Positions 5,767 to 15,028 of a stretch of 38,327 nt of DNA are shown in pieces (position 1 is the first letter of the stretch; each line of letters starts with the position of its first letter). The notes beneath the pieces are model-generated. The model did not search any database and had not been told where the DNA came from. It was given only the letters and a program-made list of their open reading frames with translations. This DNA is from Ghiorsea sp. (GTDB lineage Bacteria; Pseudomonadota; Zetaproteobacteria; Mariprofundales; Mariprofundaceae), in NCBI GenBank assembly GCA_027055255.1, contig JALUNK010000064.1:1-38327 (forward strand). Direction: 5' to 3'. The position numbers and the translations under genes were made by a program.

Positions 5767-6752
5767 AAGCTGCTCCGATGAAAGTTGTTCGCCATGTCTA
5801 TGGCTGCTATCAAACTATTGTAGCTGATTTTACCCGTACCTGCACGACTTAGTGCAGTACCATGGTCAACACTGGTTCGAATAAATGGCAAACCAAGGGT
5901 AACATTTACTGCATCACCAAAACTAAGCGCTTTAATCGGAATCAATGCTTGGTCGTGATAACAACACACAATCGCATCATAATTTTTGCGCATATCCACA
6001 GAGAAAAGTGTATCTGCGGGTAGAGGTCCATCCACACGAATACCTTCATGCTTCAATGCATCTAAAGCAGGCTGTAAAATTTCAATTTCTTCTCTACCAA
6101 AATGACCTTGCTCACCTGCGTGTGGATTTAAACCTGTCAAAGCTAACCTTGGTTGCTTTATGCCCATTTGCTGCTGCATGGCTTGGTAAGTGATACGAAT
6201 AATCGTTTGGGTATCTTCTTGATTAAGCAAGTTTGAAACATCACTAATCGCAACATGTGTTGTTAATAAGGCAACACGAACCGCACTGGATGCCAACATC
6301 ATCACCACTCTATCTACACCTGCAATGTCTGCTAAAAACTCGGTGTGCCCTGGAAAATCAAAACCACCATCTTTTAAAACTGCTTTTTCAATCGGAGCCG
6401 TGACTAAACCCAAAGCTTGCCCGCTCAAACACATTTCTGCCGCTACACGAATACATGTGACCACGGCTTCGGCTTCTAAAGCGCTTGGTTTACCCGCAAT
6501 CACCGCGCGCGCTTCATCATTTGTGGGATCAAACACCCATAATGGGTTTGGCTTTGTATCCTTCCGAAAACTGGCATCGCATGTTGCTATTTTAATATCT
6601 AAGCCGAGCTCTGTAGCACGCCCAGTTAACCAACAAGGCTTGGCAACCACTACAATATTGCGGAATAGTTCCGGCTTAGCTTCATAAGCCAGTAGCACGC
6701 AATCAGGACCAATACCTGCTGGCTCCCCTAGCGTTAAAACAAAAGGTATCAC
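5763..6752 (-). CDS. pdxA: 4-hydroxythreonine-4-phosphate dehydrogenase PdxA
   Basis: PdxA oxidises 4-phosphohydroxy-L-threonine in the deoxyxylulose-phosphate-dependent route to pyridoxal phosphate. The 329-residue product begins with LGEPAGIGPD and contains FPGHTEFLAD, LLTTHVAI, GLNPHAGE and CYHDQALIPIK. The last three supply the conserved histidines that bind the divalent metal. The SVDHGTA segment near the C-terminus is also typical. The start is GTG, six bases after the surA stop. The pairing surA-pdxA is common in proteobacteria, where these genes often share an operon with lptD. No anomaly was seen. Confidence 0.95.
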   Translation of the reverse strand: MIPFVLTLGEPAGIGPDCVLLAYEAKPELFRNIVVVAKPCWLTGRATELGLDIKIATCDASFRKDTKPNPLWVFDPTNDEARAVIAGKPSALEAEAVVTCIRVAAEMCLSGQALGLVTAPIEKAVLKDGGFDFPGHTEFLADIAGVDRVVMMLASSAVRVALLTTHVAISDVSNLLNQEDTQTIIRITYQAMQQQMGIKQPRLALTGLNPHAGEQGHFGREEIEILQPALDALKHEGIRVDGPLPADTLFSVDMRKNYDAIVCCYHDQALIPIKALSFGDAVNVTLGLPFIRTSVDHGTALSRAGTGKISYNSLIAAIDMANNFHRSSL

Positions 6753-6758
6753 GCTGGT

Positions 6759-8591
6759 TTATTTCACAGTACGTTCACTGATAATTTTCCAATCACCATC
6801 TATATTTTCCATCACAATCACTTTGCGATCAACATCGTTCAAACGATTAGACTGAAAGTGTTGGTCAAAGCTAAACTGTATACGTTTACCTTGTTCCAAC
6901 TCCGTCTCAATGACATTGCTTATTTCCACATGAATATTTTCATGTTTCGCTGTCACGCGCTGTTTGTACATTTTCCATTTGGCAAAGCTTGTAAAACGTT
7001 TATCTGGCGACTGACTCTCATCATACATAGCAAAATAAGCATGCATATCCTTATCCTGCCAAGCACCTTTCCATGCGCTCAGGGCGAAGGATGGTGTTGA
7101 TATATCCTCTTTACTATCTTTTACATTTGATGTCGTACCTGTTGTAGTTTTTTCTGTAGAGCCCACAACTTGTGTATACGCATCGTTACTCACCGCTGCT
7201 TGGCTATACATATCTTGTGCTACTTCCATGGTTGGTATTTGAATGCTTTCGACTTCATCTATCCGTGATGAGGTTGTTAAAGCATCGCAACTCCGCTTCT
7301 CAATCTTGGCTTGCTCAATCAAAGTATTCATCCAACGTGGAACCTGCTGTTGCATCTCGGTTTGAATCAAAAGTTGCTCAACATTATCTTTGTGCGCTTC
7401 AAACGAATTAGGGTTCACTTTTCGTTTTTCAACAACACGAATAATGTGTAAACCAAATTGTGTTTCTACAACACCACTGGTTTCACCTGGCTGCATCGCA
7501 AACACAACTTTATCAAAGGCTGGAACCATTTGCCCTTTCTTAAACCAACCCAAATCACCACCACGGGAAGCACTGGGGCCTTGAGAAATCTCTTTGGCAC
7601 GCACGGCAAAAGCTTCATCTGACGAACCTTTCATTTCGTTGGCAATATCTTGAGCACGGCTTCTAATTTTTACCTGAGTATCCGTATCTGCACTATCAGG
7701 AATTTGAAGCAGGATATGTCTTGCATGCACTTCTTCATAAGGCAATAAATTTTGTGGCTTACGCATACGCTCTTCGAGAATTTTTACAATATGAAAGCCG
7801 CCAGCAGAGCGAATCGGTGGTGTAATATCACCGACAGGCACATCAAACATTTGTTTGAATGCTCCTTTAACCACACCTTGAGACACCCAGCCCATATCAC
7901 CACCTTCATTGGCATTGGGTGCATCGGACTCAAACGTTACAATCGACTTAAAATCTTCACCCGCCTTAAAGCGTTGATAATATTCCTCAGCTTGTTGGCG
8001 TTTATACTCAACTGTATCTGCATCTGCATTGGCAGGTAATGCAATAAACATTTGTGCCGTATGCACTTCACGCACAGGTTTAGGGTCTTTTAAATTTTTA
8101 CGATAATACTCACGGATAGCCTCTTCACTTACACTTATTTTTGAGCGTACAGCTACATTGATAAGGCGCGAATTTAATATTCTATCCTTCACAGTTTCTT
8201 TATAAACTTCAACATCAATACCTTGAGCTTTAAGCACATCTTCCAATTGCCCAGGCTGTAAATTGTTGCGCTTCTCAACATCTCCCATGGCTGCCTTCAC
8301 TTCTTCAGGGGAAACTTTTAAGCCTAATTTTTCTGCTTCTTGATATTGTACTGTGCGTTGTATTCGAGATTCTAAAGCTCGGTTAAATAGTGTGTTTTCA
8401 TCAGGAATGGGTGCGCCACTTTGTTCCAGCTGAGTTTTCAAACTGTTCTTCGCCGTTTGTACTTCATAACAAGTAATCACTTCACCATTCACAGTGCCTG
8501 CAATCGCATCCAAACGCTCTGCATATGCACCCTGCACGGCAAACAACAACCCTGCCAAAGTCACAACTAATGTACCTAAGATATTCAACAT
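6759..8591 (-). CDS. surA: Periplasmic chaperone SurA with extra C-terminal NTF2-like domain
   Basis: SurA escorts unfolded outer membrane proteins through the periplasm. I place the start at the ATG at 8591, with GAGAGG five bases upstream, which gives 610 residues and a clean signal peptide ending near VQGAYA; the TTG at 8618 would overlap lptD and has no such site. The SurA N-terminal helical domain is followed by two parvulin domains, at about residues 176-275 and 289-390, each with the GGDMGW or GGDLGW motif. The protein is much longer than the roughly 430 residues of E. coli SurA. After a Ser/Thr-rich linker, residues about 502-610 (SAWKGAWQDKDMHAYFAMYD ... GDWKIISE) resemble the Cds6-type NTF2-like domain seen on some L,D-transpeptidases. 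Confidence 0.93.
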   Translation of the reverse strand: MLNILGTLVVTLAGLLFAVQGAYAERLDAIAGTVNGEVITCYEVQTAKNSLKTQLEQSGAPIPDENTLFNRALESRIQRTVQYQEAEKLGLKVSPEEVKAAMGDVEKRNNLQPGQLEDVLKAQGIDVEVYKETVKDRILNSRLINVAVRSKISVSEEAIREYYRKNLKDPKPVREVHTAQMFIALPANADADTVEYKRQQAEEYYQRFKAGEDFKSIVTFESDAPNANEGGDMGWVSQGVVKGAFKQMFDVPVGDITPPIRSAGGFHIVKILEERMRKPQNLLPYEEVHARHILLQIPDSADTDTQVKIRSRAQDIANEMKGSSDEAFAVRAKEISQGPSASRGGDLGWFKKGQMVPAFDKVVFAMQPGETSGVVETQFGLHIIRVVEKRKVNPNSFEAHKDNVEQLLIQTEMQQQVPRWMNTLIEQAKIEKRSCDALTTSSRIDEVESIQIPTMEVAQDMYSQAAVSNDAYTQVVGSTEKTTTGTTSNVKDSKEDISTPSFALSAWKGAWQDKDMHAYFAMYDESQSPDKRFTSFAKWKMYKQRVTAKHENIHVEISNVIETELEQGKRIQFSFDQHFQSNRLNDVDRKVIVMENIDGDWKIISERTVK

Positions 8592-8604
8592 GTATCCTCT
8601 CAAT

Positions 8605-10572
8605 CTACTTATCGCCAAAGCTACCTAGCCCATCAAACGTGAGCAAGAAACGCCAGCCAATATCCGTCAAACTATTGGTTCCCACTTGATAAGACTTAAA
8701 ACCTTCTAAGCTGAAATCCCAACATGCATGATTATATGCTACCCCCAAACGGGTTTGGATAACATGTTTTCTAAGCATATCATATTGGTTTGAAGTGTTG
8801 GTTGACCAACGACGGTTTAATTTTAATTTAGCTGCAAGCGTAACCGATTCAGCAGCTAAAGAATATGAAGCATCCGTCCGCCGCCAAGACATATTAAAGT
8901 ATTGCCCTTGCCCTGACCAACTCAAACCTCCATGTGCTTCCACCCAAAGGTTTGTAGGCTCATGATACTGCCCACCTAGGCTAAGCTTCCATTGTTGATG
9001 AGGCATCCATGCCATCTCTGCCAAAAGATTAGAGTTTGCCCGTACGGGTGCAGCCGCTGCCGTTGCATCAACTGTTTCTCGTAACCCATCATAAGCCATA
9101 CCTACTGTGGTTTCTAAAACAGTACGCACTTGGCCATCACCCTTACTTTGTAAAGTAGATACAAACATAAGACTTACTTTACGCATACGCTCAAATCTAT
9201 CCCAGCCTGAATATCGATTACCTTGCATCAAATTGCTAAGATTTAAGGGTAACAAGCTTGAATCATACCTTGGCTGCAAACTTTGATCAGGTGCAGATGA
9301 CACATCAAACCGAATGATTGGTTTAATTTCATGCCGCCATTGTTGGTCAGCAAATACTTTCTCAAATCTCGCTTGCATTTGTATGCTGGTGGCAAGCGCA
9401 CTGTAATGTGAAGCTGAGCTCGTGGCATTTCTTGAATCATAACCCACAGCTTGTGCTTGCATTGCCCACACCGTCGACACTGCACCGCCCTGCATTTCCC
9501 AAGGTATCGACCATGATGGCCGCAGACCTACGCGTAAACCTGACACACCTAGGTCACGCTGAAATAGTGTACTTTGGTGCTCTAATTTAAACGTTTGACC
9601 TTCAACAATATTAAAATAATTGCGTGTTTGCAGACGAGGTAATACTTGTAATGTACTCGCATTACTTGCTCCCCCTAAAACCTGCTGGTATCGCGTACTA
9701 AAAATAGCGCTATCGCTACCATCACGCCAAGCCACTGAAGCATTGCTTGTTAAATAGGATGCTGATTCCCTATCGCCACTGTACAAAGGGAAATCTGCAA
9801 TGTAAAAACCATCATTGACCGCATCAATATTGACCGCAGCATCAATCGTAGGTAAAAAACGCCAACCCATATCGGTGCGAAGCCGACCACGTTGTGTTCC
9901 TGTTTCTTTATCATTAAGACCTTGCACCTGAATCAACTCATCGCCGATATTGGAGCGATGCCGCCATTCAATATCTGTCATTGTACCGCGTAATGACATC
10001 CAACGTGGTGTAAAAGTCATATCCCAATTGGGTGATGCTGCCCAATATAAGGGAATATCAATTTGCGTGCCTCGGCGTGTACTGTTGGAAAACTTAGGCG
10101 TCAGTAAACCTGAGTTTCTATACAAGGAGTGACTCCAATATGGTGTGTAGAAGACTGGAATACCACCCCATACAAACTGTGCACCTCTTGCCGCAAACTC
10201 ACCTGAGTCATGATCCAAGTAAGCAGAGTTTGCCACAATCTTCCAAGCTCCATCATCATCAGGGCATAATGTATACACAACATTCTCACCCTGAAATGTT
10301 TCCAAATCAATGCGCTGCAGGTGAGAGCCACTTAATTTATGCCCTCCCTTCATTTCTATCTTGGCATTTTGCAAATCGGTAGCTTGTGAATCCACATCAA
10401 AATTTAATGCATCAGCGCGAATATCAACACCTTTTGAAGTAAAGTGAACATCACCCTGTGCTTGAATTTGTCCATAAGGGTCACGTTGAATCTCATCAGC
10501 AGTCATTTCTCCTGCTGATAAAAGTGCTGGTTGTAGCAGAAAGCTTAGTCCCACTAAAAAGAAGAAAGGCAA
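8605..10572 (-). CDS. lptD: LPS-assembly outer membrane protein LptD
   Basis: LptD is the beta-barrel that, with LptE, inserts lipopolysaccharide in the outer leaflet. The 655-residue product has an N-terminal hydrophobic segment, a periplasmic OstA-like jellyroll (GQIQAQGDVHFTSKGVDIRADA, then FQGENVVYTLCPDDDGAWKI), the conserved FYTPYWSH and GLLTPKFSNSTRRG linker, and a long barrel region. It is shorter than the E. coli protein (784) but in range for other proteobacteria. The start is uncertain: TTG at 10572 follows the ubiG stop by nine bases without a good ribosome site, and the signal peptide lacks the usual basic residue. Translation is probably coupled to ubiG. Confidence 0.93.
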   Translation of the reverse strand: MPFFFLVGLSFLLQPALLSAGEMTADEIQRDPYGQIQAQGDVHFTSKGVDIRADALNFDVDSQATDLQNAKIEMKGGHKLSGSHLQRIDLETFQGENVVYTLCPDDDGAWKIVANSAYLDHDSGEFAARGAQFVWGGIPVFYTPYWSHSLYRNSGLLTPKFSNSTRRGTQIDIPLYWAASPNWDMTFTPRWMSLRGTMTDIEWRHRSNIGDELIQVQGLNDKETGTQRGRLRTDMGWRFLPTIDAAVNIDAVNDGFYIADFPLYSGDRESASYLTSNASVAWRDGSDSAIFSTRYQQVLGGASNASTLQVLPRLQTRNYFNIVEGQTFKLEHQSTLFQRDLGVSGLRVGLRPSWSIPWEMQGGAVSTVWAMQAQAVGYDSRNATSSASHYSALATSIQMQARFEKVFADQQWRHEIKPIIRFDVSSAPDQSLQPRYDSSLLPLNLSNLMQGNRYSGWDRFERMRKVSLMFVSTLQSKGDGQVRTVLETTVGMAYDGLRETVDATAAAAPVRANSNLLAEMAWMPHQQWKLSLGGQYHEPTNLWVEAHGGLSWSGQGQYFNMSWRRTDASYSLAAESVTLAAKLKLNRRWSTNTSNQYDMLRKHVIQTRLGVAYNHACWDFSLEGFKSYQVGTNSLTDIGWRFLLTFDGLGSFGDK

Positions 10573-10581
10573 AGTAAACAG

Positions 10582-11310
10582 TTAGACGGGTTTTTGTGCA
10601 AAACCCAGATAATTCACATTCAGGTTATCAGATAATGAAAAATGTCCTGACAACATCGCATAACGCATACCCTGCATATCCTGCTCCACCAAACCTGCAC
10701 TACGCGTTGCATCTATCATCTCAGAGGGTTTAATAAACTTACTGTATTGATGTGTGCCTTTAGGCAACCACCCCAATACATATTCTGCCCCAATAATGGC
10801 TTTTAGATAACATTCTGGCGTGCGATTGAGCGTGGCAAAAAAGAATAATCCACCTGGCTTTAACATGCCCGCGCACGCGGCAACTGCACGTTTCACATCA
10901 GGCACATGCTCCAGCACTTCCAAACACGTTACCACATCGTAAGTTTCTGCATGTGTTTGTGCCCAAGTTTCAGCATCATTTTCTTGGTAGTCCACACCTA
11001 TTCCCGATTGCTCAGCATGTACACTGGCAACACTCAATGCCTTGGGCGAGCGGTCAATACCTGTAACATCCGCACCATGACTTGCCATACTCTCGACCAG
11101 CAAGCCTCCACCACAACCTACATCTAATACTTTAGCACCTTTCAAATTAACGCGTTGCGCAATATAATCCAATCGCAAAGGGTTGATTTGATGCAAAGGT
11201 TTAAAGCGACCATCTGGATCCCACCACTCAGCCGCAATGGCTTCAAAGCGTTGGATTTCTTCAGGGTCTACATAAATAGAAGTCATGCACAAATGATGGG
11301 TTGAAAGCAT
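10582..11310 (-). CDS. ubiG: Ubiquinone biosynthesis O-methyltransferase UbiG
   Basis: UbiG carries out both O-methylations of the ubiquinone ring. The 242-residue product has the family opening EEIQRFEAIAAEWWDPDGRFKPLH, the SAM-binding motif VLDVGCGGG at residues 61-69 and CLEVLEHVPD in the middle, followed by GLFFFATLNRT. The ATG at 11286 (residue 9) is an equally plausible start, because neither site has a clear ribosome binding sequence. The gene lies between folC and lptD. Its presence implies aerobic or nitrate-type respiration with ubiquinone. Confidence 0.95.
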   Translation of the reverse strand: MLSTHHLCMTSIYVDPEEIQRFEAIAAEWWDPDGRFKPLHQINPLRLDYIAQRVNLKGAKVLDVGCGGGLLVESMASHGADVTGIDRSPKALSVASVHAEQSGIGVDYQENDAETWAQTHAETYDVVTCLEVLEHVPDVKRAVAACAGMLKPGGLFFFATLNRTPECYLKAIIGAEYVLGWLPKGTHQYSKFIKPSEMIDATRSAGLVEQDMQGMRYAMLSGHFSLSDNLNVNYLGFAQKPV

Positions 11311-11328
11311 ACCATTGGCAAGCTTAGG

Positions 11329-12489
11329 CTAATGATTCTTATTTTTCATCCAACGCAATGTCTTAGCGAGAGTCACAAAAGAACCGAGCACAAGAAAATG
11401 GCCTGCTTCAAACTTACTCACTTCAGCCTGCAATGCATGTTGGATATGTTCTTCATCTTGCCTATCACCCGTAAGTGCAATAAGGCGGGTGGAGCATGCT
11501 TGCAAATCATCCAAAATATGACTCAAATCCCTGTCTTCACGCGTTGCGACAAAAATAATATCAAAAGGCTCCATCTGTTGAAGTGTAGGCAACAATGCCT
11601 GAACGGCATGTTCATTATGAGCTGCATCAAGCACAAAGCTATGCTTTTGAAACATCAATGGTTGTAAGCGCCCTGTAATGTTTAACCCTGTCATTGCATC
11701 CTTGGCACGGGTTAAATCAATGTTCGGAAACCTCTCCATCACTGCCAGCAAACCTGCATATGCTAGCCCTGCATTGGTATACTGATGTTGTCCTGCCATA
11801 TCCAGTTTACCTTCAAAGCTTGGCGCATACATCACTTGCGTAAAAGGTTTCAGCGCTTTTTTAACTTCCGATGATTGCAGCGCACTAAGTTGAATCTCAC
11901 AACCTCGAAAAACATAAGCTTTTTCTTGCGCTATTTCAGCTAATGTATCACCCAGCCAAGCCTGATGGTCTAAAGCAATTGGAGTAAGTAATGCCATATC
12001 TGCTGGCACGGCTGTCGTGGCATCTAACTTTGCGCCCACACCAGCCTCTAAAATTTCAACATCAACATGTTGTTGGCTGAAATATAACAAAGCAAGTACG
12101 GTAGCTGTTTCAAAATATGATGTTCCTACATCTAGAGCGAGTGGCATAATCACTGCCATAAGTTTAAGCAGAGTATCCTGCTTGATAGGCTCACCATCAA
12201 TTCGCATTCGCTCATGAAACTCTAAGATATGTGGTGAAGTATACAGTCCAACTTTGAAACCATTGGCTTGAAGTGCCGTTGCTAAAAAGTTTGCTGTCGA
12301 ACCTTTACCATTCGTGCCCGCGATACGCACACGAAGCTTTGGCTTGCGAAAAGTAAGTCCTTTCACTTCTAATTTAGTTATAAGTGTTTGTATCCGTGCG
12401 TGCCCAGGCTTGTAATCACGGTCGGCACTCGGCGCACCTAAAGCATCTAACCAAGACTCAATATCTTGAGGTTTTTCTTGAACGCTCAC
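11329..12489 (-). CDS. folC: Dihydrofolate synthase/folylpolyglutamate synthase FolC
   Basis: FolC adds glutamate to dihydropteroate and extends the glutamate tail of folates, using ATP. The 386-residue product has the P-loop GTNGKGS at residues 58-64 and the YTSPHILEFHERMRIDG segment that follows it, both diagnostic of the Mur ligase-like folate branch. VLDAAHNEHA in the C-terminal domain is the conserved DxAHN motif. The start is GTG, 18 bases after accD. At 386 residues it is at the short end for the family, which often runs to about 420. The accD-folC pair is widely conserved. Confidence 0.93.
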   Translation of the reverse strand: MSVQEKPQDIESWLDALGAPSADRDYKPGHARIQTLITKLEVKGLTFRKPKLRVRIAGTNGKGSTANFLATALQANGFKVGLYTSPHILEFHERMRIDGEPIKQDTLLKLMAVIMPLALDVGTSYFETATVLALLYFSQQHVDVEILEAGVGAKLDATTAVPADMALLTPIALDHQAWLGDTLAEIAQEKAYVFRGCEIQLSALQSSEVKKALKPFTQVMYAPSFEGKLDMAGQHQYTNAGLAYAGLLAVMERFPNIDLTRAKDAMTGLNITGRLQPLMFQKHSFVLDAAHNEHAVQALLPTLQQMEPFDIIFVATREDRDLSHILDDLQACSTRLIALTGDRQDEEHIQHALQAEVSKFEAGHFLVLGSFVTLAKTLRWMKNKNH

Positions 12490-12507
12490 TTTTCGTGAAA
12501 AAGTATA

Positions 12508-13377
12508 TCAGTTGGGTTGACGATATGAGCGAGACATCAAATGTTCAAACAATGTTTTTAAATAATCGCGCTGCTCGCGTCTATCCACCACATCGTCAAT
12601 CAGACCATGCTCAAGCAGGAACTCTGCGCGTTGAAAGCCTTCTGGTAGTTCTTCAGCTACAGTTTCTTTAATCACGCGCGGCCCAGCAAAACCAATAAGT
12701 GCTCCAGGCTCTGCAATAATAACATCTCCAAGCCATGCAACTGATGCGGATACACCACCCATAGTTGGGTCAGCCAAAAGACAAACAAACGGAATCTTGG
12801 CTTCATTCAAGCGGTTAGCAACGGACGATGTTTTTGCCATTTGCATTAAGGATAAAATCCCTTCTTGCATACGTGCACCACCCGATGCTGTAATCAACAA
12901 GTAAGGACACTGCCTCTCAATGGCACGCTCCATACCAAGTGCGATTTTTTCACCTACCACAGCGCCCATGCTACCGCCCATATAAGCAAACTCGAACATG
13001 GTCACTGAAACAGTCATACCTTTTATATCGCCATAATAATTGCGCGCTGCATCATTCTTGCCCGCTTTTTTATTCGCAGCTTTAAGGCGATCTGTATAAC
13101 GCTTTTGATCTTTAAATTGTAGTGGATCTTGTGATGTTAAATGTGTATCGCATTCGTCATAAGTTTCTTCATCGAATAAAAACTCTGCGCGTTGCGAAGT
13201 GGGAATACGCATATGCTGATCACACTTGGGGCAAACCATCTCAGAGCGTACTAATTCTTTATTGTATAATGTTTCTGAACAACCCGGGCACTTAATCCAC
13301 AAACCATCCGGTGTATTATCTGCCTCGCCACTAATCATATTTTTAGGTCGCTCAATCAAACGCGTTAACCAACTCAT
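12508..13377 (-). CDS. accD: Acetyl-CoA carboxylase carboxyltransferase subunit beta
   Basis: AccD, with AccA, moves the carboxyl group from biotin to acetyl-CoA to make malonyl-CoA. The 289-residue product has the N-terminal zinc ribbon with Cys30, Cys33, Cys49 and Cys52, then the crotonase-like core with GGSMGAVVGEKI and SGGARMQEGILSLMQMAKT, where the Gly-Gly amides form the oxyanion hole. Length and motifs are normal. It lies between the MBL hydrolase gene and folC, with short gaps and no terminator. Confidence 0.97.
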   Translation of the reverse strand: MSWLTRLIERPKNMISGEADNTPDGLWIKCPGCSETLYNKELVRSEMVCPKCDQHMRIPTSQRAEFLFDEETYDECDTHLTSQDPLQFKDQKRYTDRLKAANKKAGKNDAARNYYGDIKGMTVSVTMFEFAYMGGSMGAVVGEKIALGMERAIERQCPYLLITASGGARMQEGILSLMQMAKTSSVANRLNEAKIPFVCLLADPTMGGVSASVAWLGDVIIAEPGALIGFAGPRVIKETVAEELPEGFQRAEFLLEHGLIDDVVDRREQRDYLKTLFEHLMSRSYRQPN

Positions 13378-13407
13378 ATTATCTTCCTTACCCGCAAACT
13401 TTTATGT

Positions 13408-14193
13408 TCAAATAACCAGCTCATCAACTTGTGTCAACATACGCAAGTGTGGGATATTCTCCGCCTCAACTTCGGATGCCATTTCGGTTAGCACTTCAGG
13501 CTTCATATGATACAAATAAATAGGTATCTCGCCAAGTTTATCCAATTTTTTTAGTTCTTCTGCCATGCCTTTAGGTGTGAGATGACCACTGATATCTGCC
13601 AAATGTTCACGGTTATTGGGAAAAGAACAATCAATAATAACTGCTTTGAGATTGGGTTGTTGATTGGCAATTTCCCAAATTCTATCCGTGTGCCCAGTGT
13701 CTGCAGTAAAAATAGCTTGAGAACCACCTTGATTCAGTAAAAAACCTGTACATGGAACAGGATGCTCAACTTCAATGGGTGTAATTTCCAAATCACCAAC
13801 CTGGAGCACGTCTTCGGCCTCAAAGCTTTTCATATTCAAAATTGCATCCGATACCGTCGGGATTTTTGTAAAATCAGGCCAGACAATATTATTTAAAAAG
13901 TGTTTGGATAAGGTTTCTAAATTTTGCTGTAAACTATGAATCGTAATTGCACATATTTCATCACCAGTGGACAAACGCTTCAACGAGCGATTATCTGCTA
14001 AAAATGCAATATCTTTAATATGGTCAAGGTGCGTGTGTGATAAAAAGATATGTTCAATCTTATTTTGTTCTTCCAGCGTCAATACCTCAGTTGGTGATCC
14101 AGCATCAAGCAAAACCGTGTCATTCACCAAAAACGAAGTGAGATGGAAGCCTAAGAGTTGCCCTCCATAACAGCCTAAAACACGTATTTTCAT
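13408..14193 (-). CDS. MBL-fold hydrolase, class II cAMP phosphodiesterase-like
   Basis: The 261-residue product has the metallo-beta-lactamase signature HTHLDH (His53, His55, Asp57, His58) after LLDAGS, plus a conserved FTADTGHTD segment and HLTPKGMAEEL further on. The layout recalls class II cyclic-nucleotide phosphodiesterases of the CpdP kind, and the start MKIRVLGCYGGQLLG fits that branch. Substrate cannot be told from sequence alone. It is placed between trpA and accD with gaps of 25 and 30 bases, and has no obvious link to either pathway. An unrelated MBL hydrolase activity is the alternative. Confidence 0.75.
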   Translation of the reverse strand: MKIRVLGCYGGQLLGFHLTSFLVNDTVLLDAGSPTEVLTLEEQNKIEHIFLSHTHLDHIKDIAFLADNRSLKRLSTGDEICAITIHSLQQNLETLSKHFLNNIVWPDFTKIPTVSDAILNMKSFEAEDVLQVGDLEITPIEVEHPVPCTGFLLNQGGSQAIFTADTGHTDRIWEIANQQPNLKAVIIDCSFPNNREHLADISGHLTPKGMAEELKKLDKLGEIPIYLYHMKPEVLTEMASEVEAENIPHLRMLTQVDELVI

Positions 14194-14218
14194 GCACTCT
14201 CCCCACGTTGCAAAGCAA

Positions 14219-15028
14219 CTAACCCTGACGCTTCATAACTTCAGCCATAGCCGAAGCTGTTGATGAAAGCGAAGAAAGCATAGCATCACGGTCATCAATA
14301 TTCGATGTGATTTGGCTCACAAAATGACTGCCTACAACCACACCATCTGCGAACAATGCAATGCTTTCCGCTTGCTTTGGTGTTTTTACACCAAACCCTA
14401 CGCATATAGGTAGTTTAGTGTATTGACGAATTAAAGACAACTTCTCTTTAATTTTTGCTACTTCACCCATCTCAGCACCCGTAATCCCTGCAAGTGAAAC
14501 ATAATAAATAAAACCTTCTGCAATATTTACTGCAAGTTTAATACGTTCTTCAGTTGATGTCGGTGCAAGCAGCATAATTTGACTTAAATTTTGGGATTTA
14601 AAGGCTTCGGCACAGATACCACTTTCTTCTGCAGGGATATCCACTAAAAGTACGCCATCCACACCCGATTGTTTCGCTTTAGAAGCAAACAGCTCGAAAC
14701 CCATAGTGTAGGGAACATTGGCATAACCCATAAGCACAATACCAATTTCTGGTTTGGCTTGCCTCACTCTCTTCGCGATAGCAAACACATCATCAATATG
14801 TGCCCCCGCAGTCAAAGCTCGTTCACTCGCGGCTTGAATCGTTGGCCCATCCGCAGCAGGGTCTGAAAAGGGCATTCCAATTTCGAGAATATCAACCTGC
14901 TCGGCCAATGTGAGCATCAATCTCTCAGAAGTTTGTACATTGGGATCACCCGCCGTTAAATAACCCACTAAAGCAGCACGATTCTCCCGTTCACAGCGTT
15001 GAAACACTTCTGGTAAATGGTTACTCAT
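14219..15028 (-). CDS. trpA: Tryptophan synthase alpha subunit
   Basis: TrpA cleaves indole-glycerol phosphate to indole, which passes through a tunnel to TrpB. The 269-residue product has the catalytic Glu49 and Asp60 in [15 protein letters not shown], in the same positions as the enteric enzyme, and AGITGAEMG in the loop near residue 180. [22 protein letters not shown] near the C-terminus is the phosphate-binding region. It overlaps the trpB stop by four bases, as expected for genes whose products form one complex. No anomaly was seen. Confidence 0.97.
   Translation of the reverse strand: MSNHLPEVFQRCERENRAALVGYLTAGDPNVQTSERLMLTLAEQVDILEIGMPFSDPAADGPTIQAASERALTAGAHIDDVFAIAKRVRQAKPEIGIVLMGYANVPYTMGFELFASKAKQSGVDGVLLVDIPAEESGICAEAFKSQNLSQIMLLAPTSTEERIKLAVNIAEGFIYYVSLAGITGAEMGEVAKIKEKLSLIRQYTKLPICVGFGVKTPKQAESIALFADGVVVGSHFVSQITSNIDDRDAMLSSLSSTASAMAEVMKRQG

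Noticed and set aside
9243-10382. Several open frames opposite to or within lptD
   Set aside because: All are shadows of the lptD reading frame with unusual composition and no start signals.
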